A DNA stretch of 37,500 nucleotides, taken from assembly GCA_012295275.1 (NCBI GenBank), contig CM022669.1:2815140-2852639 (forward strand). Reading direction: 5' to 3'. Below, piece after piece: positions 10,974-21,534 of this stretch. Source of the stretch: Chrysomallon squamiferum. Taxonomy: Eukaryota > Mollusca > Gastropoda > Neomphalida > Peltospiridae. The notes under the pieces are model-generated. The model saw only the letters and a list, made by a program, of their open reading frames with translations. It was not told the DNA's origin and made no database searches. Numbering within the stretch: the first letter of the stretch is position 1; each line of letters begins with the position of its first letter. The position numbers and the translations under genes were made by a program.

Positions 10974-13900
10974 GAGAGGTAGCTTTTTCTCAGTACAGTC
11001 AAATCATCTTTATAAAGTTTATTATTACATACAAAATTGTTCAAAAAGAAATTATAATACTTCAAAATTTATTAATTATTAATCAGTCTTTTTTTATTAT
11101 GCTTTTCTTTCTTTTTTAGTTTTATTTGATCCTCTTGCAGTTTTATATTTCATTTATTATTATTGTTGATTGAAAAAAATTGTTTGTATTTTTTAAATCT
11201 TTATTGCACAGTATGTAGATTCAGTCTTTCATGCTGTTTTCTATGCATAAAGATAAATAAAAAACTGGTTTTAATCCCAATTATCAATACTAGATTAACT
11301 AAAATATTTGTTTTGCACATAATTATTTTAGTTTGTATTTGACATTTCCAGATCATTGTTACAGATGAATTTTGATCCTCAGAGATAAGGAAGAAAAGGA
11401 AACAAGTAACTTCATGAAGACTTAAACACTGTACCTTCATGTCATCATGTTTTGTTTTGTTGAGAACTATACATACTTCATATTTTATTTCAAATCACAA
11501 AGTACCTAAACCACTGTCATAGCTTTAACTGCTTGGAAAAAACTATATGGCAATACACTTATTAATTAACAGAATTCATTGATGTAAATTACATCCCAAC
11601 TTTATAATGTAACTAAATAAACAACACTTTGTAGTTATTAGAAGACAGAACAAGTAAAAGGTTAAATCAATATACTCCATATAAAGACACACACACATAC
11701 ACATATATAAATAACTAAAAATTATATAAAAAACCTTTTTTTCTTGTAGAATTTCATTTAAAATTGTAAATATGATGATAAATGTATAATGGCGCATTTT
11801 TGTTTTGTGTTTGTGGTATAATTTGAATTAGAAAATATAATGAATTGATAATAGAATTAAAATTTCTTTGTGATGTTTGTATTGTTTAAATCATGTCTGA
11901 AAAATGAAATCCTTTTTTTCGTTCAATGTTTATTGTGTTTTTTGTCTTTAATTTATTTGTAGTGCAATAAGGTAATTATCAATATACAGATTTAAAGATT
12001 TGAGAAGTAACTAAATATTATAAAAGGTAAAATATAAGTAATACAGTTTATCTGAATGTTCATGGGTGATTGATAATTTTCATATTTTGAAGGGTTGTGA
12101 TAAGTTAACCTTGTATCAAAATTCAGGAAATTTTGTTTTGACCTGACATGAAAACATTTTTAAATAAATTATTCCTCACAATTAATTATATATGCTCATT
12201 TTATTTTTTCTCCGTAAGAACTTATTTCTTGTCAGTGTTGAACTGAAATACTCGAACATTGTTAAATGGCGTTTTCAGAATTTGTATTATTTTTATTGTT
12301 CTTGTTTTGATGATATAGTTTCGTGTCACTTGCTTGTTACCTTGCAGTGGAACTTACACAGAAATTGATTACCCAGTAAGAAATACAGATCTTAAATGGG
12401 TTTTTTAAAAATCTCATTTGTTTTGTCTATTGAGTAATTTTCCCCATATTTATTAATTTCAAAGATTATTATTTAATTACTTAAAACAATGTTTTTCAAA
12501 CATTAAATTACAGATATTTGAGAGCAGATACCAAACCATGACAGTAACATGTTTTTTGAATTTGTACACAAAAAAATGATTTATATATATTTTTTTGAGA
12601 TAATAATTCGTTCTTTTTAAGATTCCTATAGAAGAATGTATGACAAAAAAAAAAAAAAAGAGTAAATAACAATGGAGTCATCTTTTGTAGTCCCTGCATG
12701 TGCTTACTGCCATTTAATAAATCATTTTGAAGTATAATGACTTGATGATATTTATGCAGAATTTAAAAATAAATTAGAAAAAAGAAGCATTCTCATTTTC
12801 TCTTTAATGTGTTTGTTGTTGTATTTCTTTTGTTTAGAGTATTATTATTATTATTAGTGCTAGTTTTATTCTTTGTTGTGTATTTATCTTTAATTTACAC
12901 TTTTGATTGTTTTAAAAATCTTTGTCTATTTTTACCTTTCTCTAAGTGATTCTTGTTGTTGATCTATATAGATATATATTCATTTACCTTTGTTAATTTT
13001 CTTTTGATACTTTTTGTGCACATTTTTATTTTATGTTTGGGTGGTAGCTTTACAAAAAGGAAAATGTATTATTTTGTCTTGTCCTCTTGTTTTGTACAAC
13101 ATGTCTGTCAGTAACAACAGGATATTCTTTATGTCTAGGTAGGTTTACTATATAACAGTGAAATAAATCATTTTCTTTGCATAATGCAGAAATATTTCAG
13201 GAAGTAATCAACATGTGGGATTGTCACATTGATAAAAATCAGACTTGTCAAAAAATTAGAAACACAGCTGGATATTAGTCTGATAATGAACACATATTGA
13301 GAGCTAGCAGTTTGAGGAATAAAATCTTAGATTTCTCTTTATAATTTCATCATAAGAATAAATTTATTGTGATTATATGTTCTCTAAGCACAATTGTTTT
13401 TTGACTTGATGCATAATATCCTTTAGGTTTTTAGTATTTATGTCTCTGCTTTCTTCTCTAGTCATAGGAAACCTCAAAATAAGTGCTGTATCAAGGTACA
13501 TTATCTGTTAAAAATGTTGTTCTTCATCACATTTTGAAAAGGTTAAAACAAAATTGTATAACACTAATGTTAAATTTTATGTTGGTTTAAGTAGCTGAAT
13601 AGTAATCATAATGTAAATAACATGATTTCCACAAAAATACATATTTCATTTACAAAATGTTTCCTATAAAATAGGCACAAATGTATTGACAAAAAATATT
13701 TAAACATTATTTCTAGGCTGGCTCTGTATGTTTTGTTAATTAATCCCCTTACTTTGCAGACAATCCACCAAAAGTAGCTTAACTTACCAATACAACCAAA
13801 GGTGCTCTTATTTGCTCAAATACTTTGCTTTTCATTTATGGTCAGTGCTGTTTTCTTTACAAGATCAGTAGTTAGCTGAAGAAAATTATTATTGTTTTTA

Positions 13901-14253
13901 ATTCTTAGAGAAAGATTATTGTTAGAATCATTCGATAACTGGAAAGAAAGATTATTTAAAATCTCAGATAACCTAAGAGAAAGATTTTAATTTTAATTCT
14001 CAGAATTGTTTCACTGAAGATTTTTTGTCATGGCATTTCGTTTTTAGCACAATCAAAAATCTTAGAGCTTGCTGGGACTTTTTTGTTACTGTGTATATAT
14101 GGTTTAATAATTATTTTTATTATTATTTTTTTTGTTTTTGTTAATTTATAAGGAAAAGCCTGATTTTAAATTTAATTTATACATGCACAGAATGTTGTCA
14201 CAAAAGATTGAAACTTTTTCTGCAGATTTGTTTTTTTGTTAATTACTTTCTAA

Positions 14254-14289
<36 letters not shown>

Positions 14290-15568
14290 CTTTTTAAATT
14301 ACATTTAATGTTATACATGGATTACTTTCAGCTGTTATTTTACTATTACATTTTGATTTAATTTGAAACTTTATATTTTTCACTGTTGTACATTAAATTG
14401 GTTCTCTGGTGTAGAATATTTAAGTAATCTGGTGCATGGAATAATTTTTGTGAAAAAATCAGTATTTATTTACTAAATGTATTCATAGTTACCACCTTGT
14501 GCATGATTGTACATACATTTTTCAGTATCTTATATATTGACTCACCTATCTCTTGAATATATTTGGTCAGCTAACTGGTTTTTAAATTATCTAAATAATG
14601 TTTATGTGGTATGGTTACGTTGTTAATCATAAAATACATTCCATAAATTGTAACATTTGGAATTAATTTTCATTATTAGTGTCAATTTATCATAATTTTT
14701 ATTTAAAAAGGTAATTCAGCATCAGTAAAATAAAAAACAAAAAAATTCTCTTTATAATTATGGTGTTAAAAAAGTTCATTTGAGAAAAATGTTTTTTTTG
14801 ATTTTTCTGAATTACATTAGTAAGATAGAAATTAACATACTACCAATTTTATCTAGCATACATTAGATCAGTAATAGTAACAATCTGAAATAAAAAAAAA
14901 TTAACATTTGTATGCAGAAATTATCTATTTTAATATACATTTTTGTGAAATTTGAATTGTGTTAATTTCTTTGATCTTTTATTATTTCAGAATAAAATAT
15001 TTCTTCAGTTTGCTTGTTCATTTATTAAATTACAAAATTTTATCCATTCTATTGTGCAGAAAATTTAATGAACATATCAGAAATTGTCCGATTTGCTTTT
15101 GTAAATTATGAAAAATACTGAATCCAAGAAATTACACATTACTTTTACTTCTTACATGTGCCAGGTCTCTCTAGAGATTAACCTACTGACTCTGAAAAAT
15201 GCCATTTAAAACCATTAATGTAAAACTATTGAAAATATTACACAAATTAATGTTTGGATAATTTTAAAAAGGTTATCAGAAAATGCTTTAAACAGGTTGA
15301 AGTTATTTTAGGATAATTCAGATAAAAAGCCAATAAATATTTGTTAATATAGGATTCTTGTTTTTTTTTCAAAAATAAAAGAAAAATTTAAACTATAAAC
15401 CTTTTCCTTATTGCTATAGAAGAATTACTATGTAAACCTGTAAGATATGAATATGTTTGTAAAAGAAATTCAACAACAAATTCAATTCGGATTTATTTTT
15501 GCTTTATTATATCTTTCTGTCAGTCCAGTTATTTTTTTCATTTAAACTGGTTTTCACCAAGTTCTGTT
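10974..15568. other. 4.6-kb convergent AT-rich interval, presumed 3' UTRs
   Basis: The FAM174-like and RPL4 genes point toward each other across this stretch. I see no coding region; frames such as 11201-11440, 11576-11797 and 12508-12699 (minus) are low-complexity noise. AATAAA hexamers at 11256-11261 and 11616-11621 could end the FAM174-like transcript. A T-run lies at about 14262-14289. Cephalopod and other mollusc transcripts often have multi-kilobase 3' UTRs, so much of this may be transcribed. Confidence 0.45.
15492..15508 (-). terminator. RPL4 polyadenylation signals
   Basis: AATAAA on the minus strand at 15508-15503 and again at 15497-15492, about 60-75 bases beyond the RPL4 stop. 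A T/GT-rich stretch follows on that strand. A short 3' UTR is usual for ribosomal protein mRNAs. Confidence 0.6.
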
Positions 15569-18500
15569 CTATTTAACGGTAGTTTTTTTTTTCCCCTTTG
15601 TTGTGGTCTTGGATTTTTTTGCTGTTTTTCTAGCTTTCTTTTCAGCTCTCTTTAGAGCAGATTTGCTCTTGGGTGGCTTGGGGATGGGTGTCTTGATCTA
15701 TAATAGATAGCAGAAATAATTAATATATTATACATACAAAAGTTCTGTCTGCTAAATACACAAAGTACTTTACAAGAGAAAAGACTAATGACAATTGGTC
15801 TAGAGTTTGAACTCTTATAATACATTCATTAGATATTAATAGAAAATGGAAAGTGTAACTAAGAACTTATTTTCTTGGATTAAAAAAATGATAAACAAAA
15901 AAGCAAAACAACTTTATAATAAATGTAAAAAAAAACCGAACTGTTATGATCAGCTCTTATAATAAAGATTAAGTTTCTTCTGTTCATAACATAACACAAA
16001 TATTCTGATAGCTGTAGAAAAAAAAATGTGTTAATATAGAAACTTCATGTTCAATATTAACACTGATTTTCTTGTTCTTCCCCTATGATTAACTAAGTTG
16101 AATTTTATAAATGTTTACTTACACCACGCTTTTTATTCAGCTGCAGCAATTTGGTGTATTTGCGTTTGGCTTCAATCTGAGCGGCGACTCTCTTCTGCAC
16201 CAAAGCATATGGATTGAGACGAACCATAACACGATAATTTTTCAGAGGATTCTTTTTCAGAACTCTTCTCTTAGTTATTCGTCTGAAAGATGAAATTTAT
16301 TTTATGAATAAACATAACTAAGTACAGTATAATGCTGATAAATTATAACTGAGCACAGTGGTATTAAAAGCTGGATTAAACTATCAATGACTTTGATTAA
16401 CTATTAATGAACTTAATCAAATCCAAAAAGGTATCATGTAGTTCTGTTCAAATTAAAGGATTCAGTAAAGTCAATTTAAAATTTGTAAATTAATGTCATA
16501 TGATCCAAATAGGTAATTAAGAAATACATTCAGTAATGGCTCTAATAACAAATGAATGATTTAGTTAATACAGCAAACTCCTTTGGTTGTCTTAACTGAA
16601 CTAAACACATTTTAAAAGTATACATACACTGGAGGTCTTAAAGCAGACTGTATTTCATCACTCTTCAGAAGTCTTGATAAATCTGTATTGGTCATTTTTC
16701 TCATAGGTAAACTGTAAATAGTAAAAAGAAGATTATTCAAGAATTCAAAAAAGAAAAAGATCAAAGCACATTTTGTGTAAATGTAATCTGGATAAAACTG
16801 AAATATTTCTGGTCACAAGAAAAAAATTACAAAAAAAAACAAAACAATATGGACATCAGGTTTTTTTTTTTTTTTATTGAAACAAACAAGATTAGATACA
16901 TTTTAAAATTAATTTAGCAGTTAATTTCATTCAATTCAATCTTTAACATTTGTTTACTTCTGTACTAATTTTTTTTAACAAAGTTAAACTGTTACCCTGC
17001 AGAAGTATTCCAAACCGTTATTAAACATACTTGTAATTAGTTTTCTTGACAGAACCCTTTTTCCAGGTACCATATAAGCCATCCAGTTTTCGGAATGCTG
17101 ATTCAGTCCAAATACAAAATCGGCCAACATGTCCACCAGGTGCAATGCGAAGCAGATTCAAACGGGACACATTGATGAGAGTTATGCCTGAAAGAAACAT
17201 CAGTTATATTACACACAAATTAATATTGGCAAGATTTTCTAATATTTGAGTAACTGGCAAAATTTACGTACTGGTTATTAATGAAAACATCGTCGAGTTC
17301 AGAAATAGTTCCAACAGATATTTAATCTTCAAACCAATGAAAAATAGGGATATAAATGACAATTCTTAAATTTATTTTTTGCTGAAATCAGTATTGGAAA
17401 GTATTTTCACTTTTCTCAACAACACGGACCAATATCATCATCATTCTGCAACAAAGTATCTTCAGTAACTTTAAAACCAATTAAACTCAACTCTTGGAGT
17501 TGGTAGCCAGTAGCTGGGCAACATAAACAATATTTATCTTGCTTAAGCTGGATTTATAGAAAGTTTTAATCAGCAATAATATGTCAAATATTTATTTGAA
17601 TTTCATATTTACTAATAATAGAGCAACAACTTCTCAGTCCCAGTCAATTTAAAGGCACATATTGACATTACAATAGGGAGTACATTTCTGGATGAACTAA
17701 ATTATCTAAACCAACTCGGTCACATCTTACATCTCAGTTTTGTCATTTGTACAGACATTAAAAAAAAATAAAAAATAAAAAATAAGAAAGGAGTATGAAT
17801 TAAAACAAATTTCAAGTAATATTTAGATATTATGTAGTTGTAGAAAATGTACTGCCAGTGAGAAATATACATAAAAAAAATACAGGTTTTGTTGAAATCA
17901 GTATTGGAAAATATTTTCATTGTTCTCAACAACACGGACCAATATCATCATCATCCTTCAACAGAAAAAAACCTTTAGAAATTATTGTTTTGTAGAATCC
18001 TAGGAAGTCAAAATTCTAATCTAAAGACAAATCAATTTTGTTACAGCAGCAGCTGAGAGGAAGGAAAAAAAAAACACCAGAGGAAAAAATGCTCAAATTC
18101 TAATGCCTTTAGTCAGTTTGTTTACTCACCTAAATTACAAGATTAATTAGTTACCATCCAAAGCAAATCTTGTGCATTTTCTAGTATACTGTATGGCTTT
18201 ATATATGAATAAATATATAATTTTGAAAAAACCCCAGGTTGGCCAAATGTTTCATATCTCAGTAACACATTTAATAAAAATATCTTGAATTTGTATTCTT
18301 GACAAGACAGCAGCAGAAAAAGGTTATACTGGTTACCTATTCAGCATATTTTAACACCAACTTTCTTTTAGTTTACAAAACTCTAATACACATTTACTGC
18401 TGAGAATAATAATTAAAAAAGAAACAAATAAAATAATTATAATCAATTACAACTTAAAAGAACTTAATATTTTGTTGAAGTCAGTATTGGAAAATATTTT

Positions 18501-20384
18501 CACTGTAATCAACAACACGGACCAAGTGTCATCATCATCCTTCAACAAATGTCTCTGAGGACACAAATTTATTATATAATAAAATGTACTAAGAAAAACA
18601 AACCTGGAATATTTCTGAATGCTCGTGTTATTCCATCATCTTTGTTGTAAATAATAAGAGGACCTCTTCTTTGAATTCTGCGGCGATTCCTCATTTTTCC
18701 CTTTCCTGCTCTGAATCTCTTGGAATTGTAAACCTATAAAATACTGTGCTTTATTGAATTCATTTGTAAAATGAAAATAAGATAATTATCTATGACTGAA
18801 AACTATGACTTAAAAGTTGTTGCATTTTGAAGGAAACATTCAACTTTAAAGAATTTAAAATGAATGGCTGAAAGAATGTTTGTATTTTGAGCGCATGTGC
18901 CAACCTTCTGAATATCAGACCAAGCCTTGACACGTTTCAACAGAGCGACAGCTTCCTTAGTTTTCTTGTATTCCTGAACTTTGTCACTCACTACCAGAGG
19001 AACTTCTGGAGTCTCCTCAATGCGGTGTCCTACAAATAGTAATTTAAAAAATGGTTAAAATATACTGAAATGAAAACCATTAATTTTAAAATATAAAAGT
19101 GTCAATTTATAGTTTTCAGAATGACTAAACTAAAATATGTGAACTTTCACATTATTTTATCAATGCACGACACAAATAAATTCCAAACCTTTTGACAAGA
19201 CAATAGCTGGAATTCCAGTTGCAGCAATAGCAGAGCACATAGCATATCTACGTTGATTGACATTAATCTTGCGGTGCCAGCGACGCCATGTTTTGGTAGG
19301 AGCAAACATGCGACCACCACGGCACATATTTCCAAATGCTCCCTGGCCTGAGCGGTGAGTACCACCACCTCGCACACGAGGGATACGAGCAACAGCTCGT
19401 CCAGTACCCCATGACTCAGCTGATGTCTGGTGACCTGAAGAGAGAAAAGGTAGCAAAATTCACTCAAAATAAATGTATACTAAATATATCCTGAATATAT
19501 TAGTCTTTTAATATATATATTTTTAAATATATTAAACTGATAAATTTAAAGAAAAGTCTGTCCAAATCAGGAAATGCAATTACAGATTTTATCATTTTAT
19601 CATATACAGAGCTGCAAGTTATGAGAACAGTTATTACCAGCTTTTTCAGACACTGCATAAGGATGCTGGGTATTCTTCATCATTTGGAAGTGGACAAAGT
19701 TGACGATATCTGGCCGAATTGGAGCACGGAACACAGCTGGCAATTTTATGTTTTTACCAGAGGCATCGCCCTTCTCCGTATAAATGGAAATGAGTGGTCT
19801 TGCGGCCTAGAAAAAAACAACAAAAAAAACCCCACTTACGTGTCTTAGTGTTTCCATTTAGATAACAATTTTTTTTTTTCTTTTTAAAAGTAAAGTTCTG
19901 TTGAAGTCAGTATTGGAAAATATTTTCATTGTACTCAACAACACGGACCAATATCATCATCATCCTTCAACAAGTACAGCATAGAAATTAGAATGATATA
20001 TTTAATATTACAATTTACCGAAAATTTAATTAACACATTTATCTAACATGTTCAAAATAATACTCTTTTAATGGTGTATTAAATGATACTTATTTACGGA
20101 TATTCCCGACAATAACACATTTATCTACCATATTCAAAATAACAGTATATTAAATGATACTTATTTACGTATATTGATAATATTCCCGGCAATATGGCGT
20201 TAGCAAACTCAGTAAATGAGCAAGTAAATCATTAACAAACGTATAGATGATTCCTCAGTGTAATTTATTAAATCATAAAATATACCTTTTGCTTGAATTC
20301 ACATTTTATTATCTTTCAAATTCATATATGAAATAAAATCAAAGCTTAAACAGTAATAATATATAAAGATAAAAATGTTACCAT
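15569..20384 (-). CDS. RPL4: 60S ribosomal protein L4 (uL4), 9 exons
   Basis: Coding exons in transcript order: 20382-20384 (ATG only), 19638-19806, 19189-19434, 18905-19029, 18604-18733, 17031-17187, 16628-16711, 16123-16282 and 15569-15697. They join in frame to 400 aa (human 427, fly about 401). uL4 is a large-subunit protein that lines the peptide exit tunnel. The near-invariant block [20 protein letters not shown] through [20 protein letters not shown] (exon 3) is diagnostic, as are [53 protein letters not shown] and [20 protein letters not shown]. The tail is Lys-rich with a short low-complexity end ([16 protein letters not shown]), shorter than in human. At exon 7 two donors overlap; GTATGT at 16627 keeps the frame, whereas GTGTAT two bases earlier would bring a stop within four codons. 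Exon 1 ends exactly after ATG, as in many ribosomal protein genes. Introns 1 and 5 host U18 snoRNAs. Confidence 0.97.
17379..17452 (-). ncRNA. SNORD18: Box C/D snoRNA U18, copy in RPL4 intron 5 (distal)
   Basis: In transcript sense the copy reads: terminal stem UUGCAGAA, C-box AUGAUGA (in a reiterated AUGAUGAUGA), guide UUGGUCCGUGUU, a D'-like UUGA, then D box CUGA and UUUCAGCAA closing the stem. The stem has one A-A mismatch and is the weakest of the four copies. The guide is complementary to the large-rRNA segment AACACGGACCAA, and the fifth base before D' pairs with the A methylated under U18 guidance in vertebrates (28S A1313). RPL4 is also the U18 host gene in vertebrates. Confidence 0.85.
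17890..17963 (-). ncRNA. SNORD18: Box C/D snoRNA U18, copy in RPL4 intron 5 (middle)
   Basis: Transcript sense: stem UGUUGAA, AUGAUGAUGA C-box region, the same 12-base guide UUGGUCCGUGUU, D'-like UUGA, D box CUGA, and closing UUCAACA. The stem pairs perfectly over seven bases. Only the snoRNA body is shared with the neighbouring copies; the flanks differ, as expected for a maturing intronic snoRNA under selection. Confidence 0.92.
18473..18547 (-). ncRNA. SNORD18: Box C/D snoRNA U18, copy in RPL4 intron 5 (proximal)
   Basis: Eight-base terminal stem (UGUUGAAG/CUUCAACA), AUGAUGAUGA, guide, D'-like UUGA and CUGA. This copy has GACACUUGG where the other three have GAUAUUGG. That extends complementarity to the rRNA by one base (CUUGGUCCGUGUU pairs with AACACGGACCAAG). 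It starts about 55 bases downstream of the exon 5 donor. Confidence 0.92.
19899..19972 (-). ncRNA. SNORD18: Box C/D snoRNA U18, copy in RPL4 intron 1
   Basis: Eight-base terminal stem (UGUUGAAG/CUUCAACA), reiterated C-box AUGAUGA, guide UUGGUCCGUGUU, D'-like UUGA, D box CUGA. It ends about 90 bases upstream of the exon 2 acceptor, near the spacing favoured for intronic C/D snoRNA maturation in animals. Confidence 0.92.
20032..20193. repeat. Tandem duplication of about 82 bp in RPL4 intron 1
   Basis: Copy 1 starts at 20032 and copy 2 at 20114, both with AACACATTTATCTA. They share TTCAAAATAA, TATTAAATGATACTTATTTACG and a TATTCCCG-CAAT end, with small indels between them. AATATGGCG follows directly at 20192-20200 and resembles a YY1 site. 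YY1 sites near ribosomal-protein gene starts are known, but this match is only suggestive. Confidence 0.7.
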
Positions 20385-20436
20385 CGTGTTAATTTTTCTG
20401 ACCGCGTGTTAACAAGGCTCGGAGTAAAAGGAAGAG
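20382..20436 (-). promoter_or_regulatory. RPL4 5' TOP transcription start and short leader
   Basis: On the minus strand a pyrimidine run CTCTTCCTTTT occupies 20436-20426, about 50 bases before the ATG at 20384. Ribosomal protein mRNAs begin with such a 5' terminal oligopyrimidine tract, the element through which mTOR/LARP1 controls their translation. Transcription probably begins at one of the C residues of this run. The start site is inferred, not measured. Confidence 0.7.
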
Positions 20437-21219
20437 CACTTTACAGGGCGTAGTAATATCGCTAAATTGTGGAAAAGATTGGAACACATCCCCGAACTTT
20501 AAATCACAGAAAGATGCGGTTTCGGACTTTATGTTAAAGATCAATTTGAAATCACTATCTCGTACAAGTATTATATAATAATAATAATAATAATACCATC
20601 ACCACCACCATAGATATATTTGTAATTTAAATATTATTTAGTTTTCTTTAATAATAATGAAATAATAATAACGGAAAAATAATAATGTGCCTTATAAAAT
20701 AAAATAATTATGATAATTATTTCTATATGATTTTGAGCATGTATTCTTATCTTATTGCAGTTGTTGATGAAACAATGAAATATGTAAATGAAATATTTCT
20801 TTTTTAATTTCAATTTCTAATTATTTTATTTTATAAATTCGGTATCTACATCTTATTTAGCATTATTATTATTTGTCATTTGATAATCAATATATAATGT
20901 ATCTCAGAGATTAGCTAAACCACATATTGTAAACATTTTAAAAATAAACACACATAATCATTTAATTCTTCAAATAATTCATGGGAACTATTTCATTGAG
21001 GAACTTAATCGAGCTGTCTTAAAATACAGCCCTATAAAGGTATAAGGTGAAGGTCAGATAAACTTTATGACCTGGCGGATATTCGACTAAACTGATGGTA
21101 TCAGTCCATAAAAACAAAGTTGCAGTCTAGAATGTTTATCGTCTTGACTTCTAATTTAAAAAAAAAAAAAAAAAATAAATGATTTGAAGATATATAATCC
21201 TTCGGCATCTAAATAGAAG
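20437..21219. promoter_or_regulatory. Head-to-head interval between RPL4 and TUBGCP4
   Basis: About 780 bases separate the RPL4 TOP start from the TUBGCP4 ATG. The interval contains an (AAT)n microsatellite at about 20575-20597, an ACC run after it, and an A-tract at about 21158-21176. No gene was seen. It is likely to act as a bidirectional promoter, and the TUBGCP4 leader must start somewhere within it. Confidence 0.5.
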
Positions 21220-21478
21220 ATGTTACATGAACTGTTGCTAGCATTATCTGGCCATGCAGGTGGTTTATTCAAAGATTCAGGAAATGGCATTAAAGTAAGA
21301 ACAAACACTGAAACAGTGTGAGTGTCTGAATCTCGTGAAGGCATGACGTTATTTGAAATTGAATTAATAATTATTTACTAATTTATTATACAGTTTACAA
21401 TTTATTTTGGAATATCAAATGGTTTTAGCGAGATAACAGCAACAGCAGAACACCTAAAACGAACCATCACAATAATGA

Positions 21479-21534
<56 letters not shown>

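Noticed and set aside
11201-12699. Short minus-strand frames in the convergent region
   Set aside because: Low-complexity, Phe/Leu/Cys-rich readings of AT-rich DNA without start context or similarity.
19147-19467. 106-aa minus-strand frame in Leu/Val/Cys-rich sequence
   Set aside because: It is the wrong frame of RPL4 exon 3.
15569-20384. U16 snoRNA or further C/D snoRNAs in other RPL4 introns
   Set aside because: I looked for paired RTGATGA and CTGA boxes with a terminal stem in the other introns and found none.
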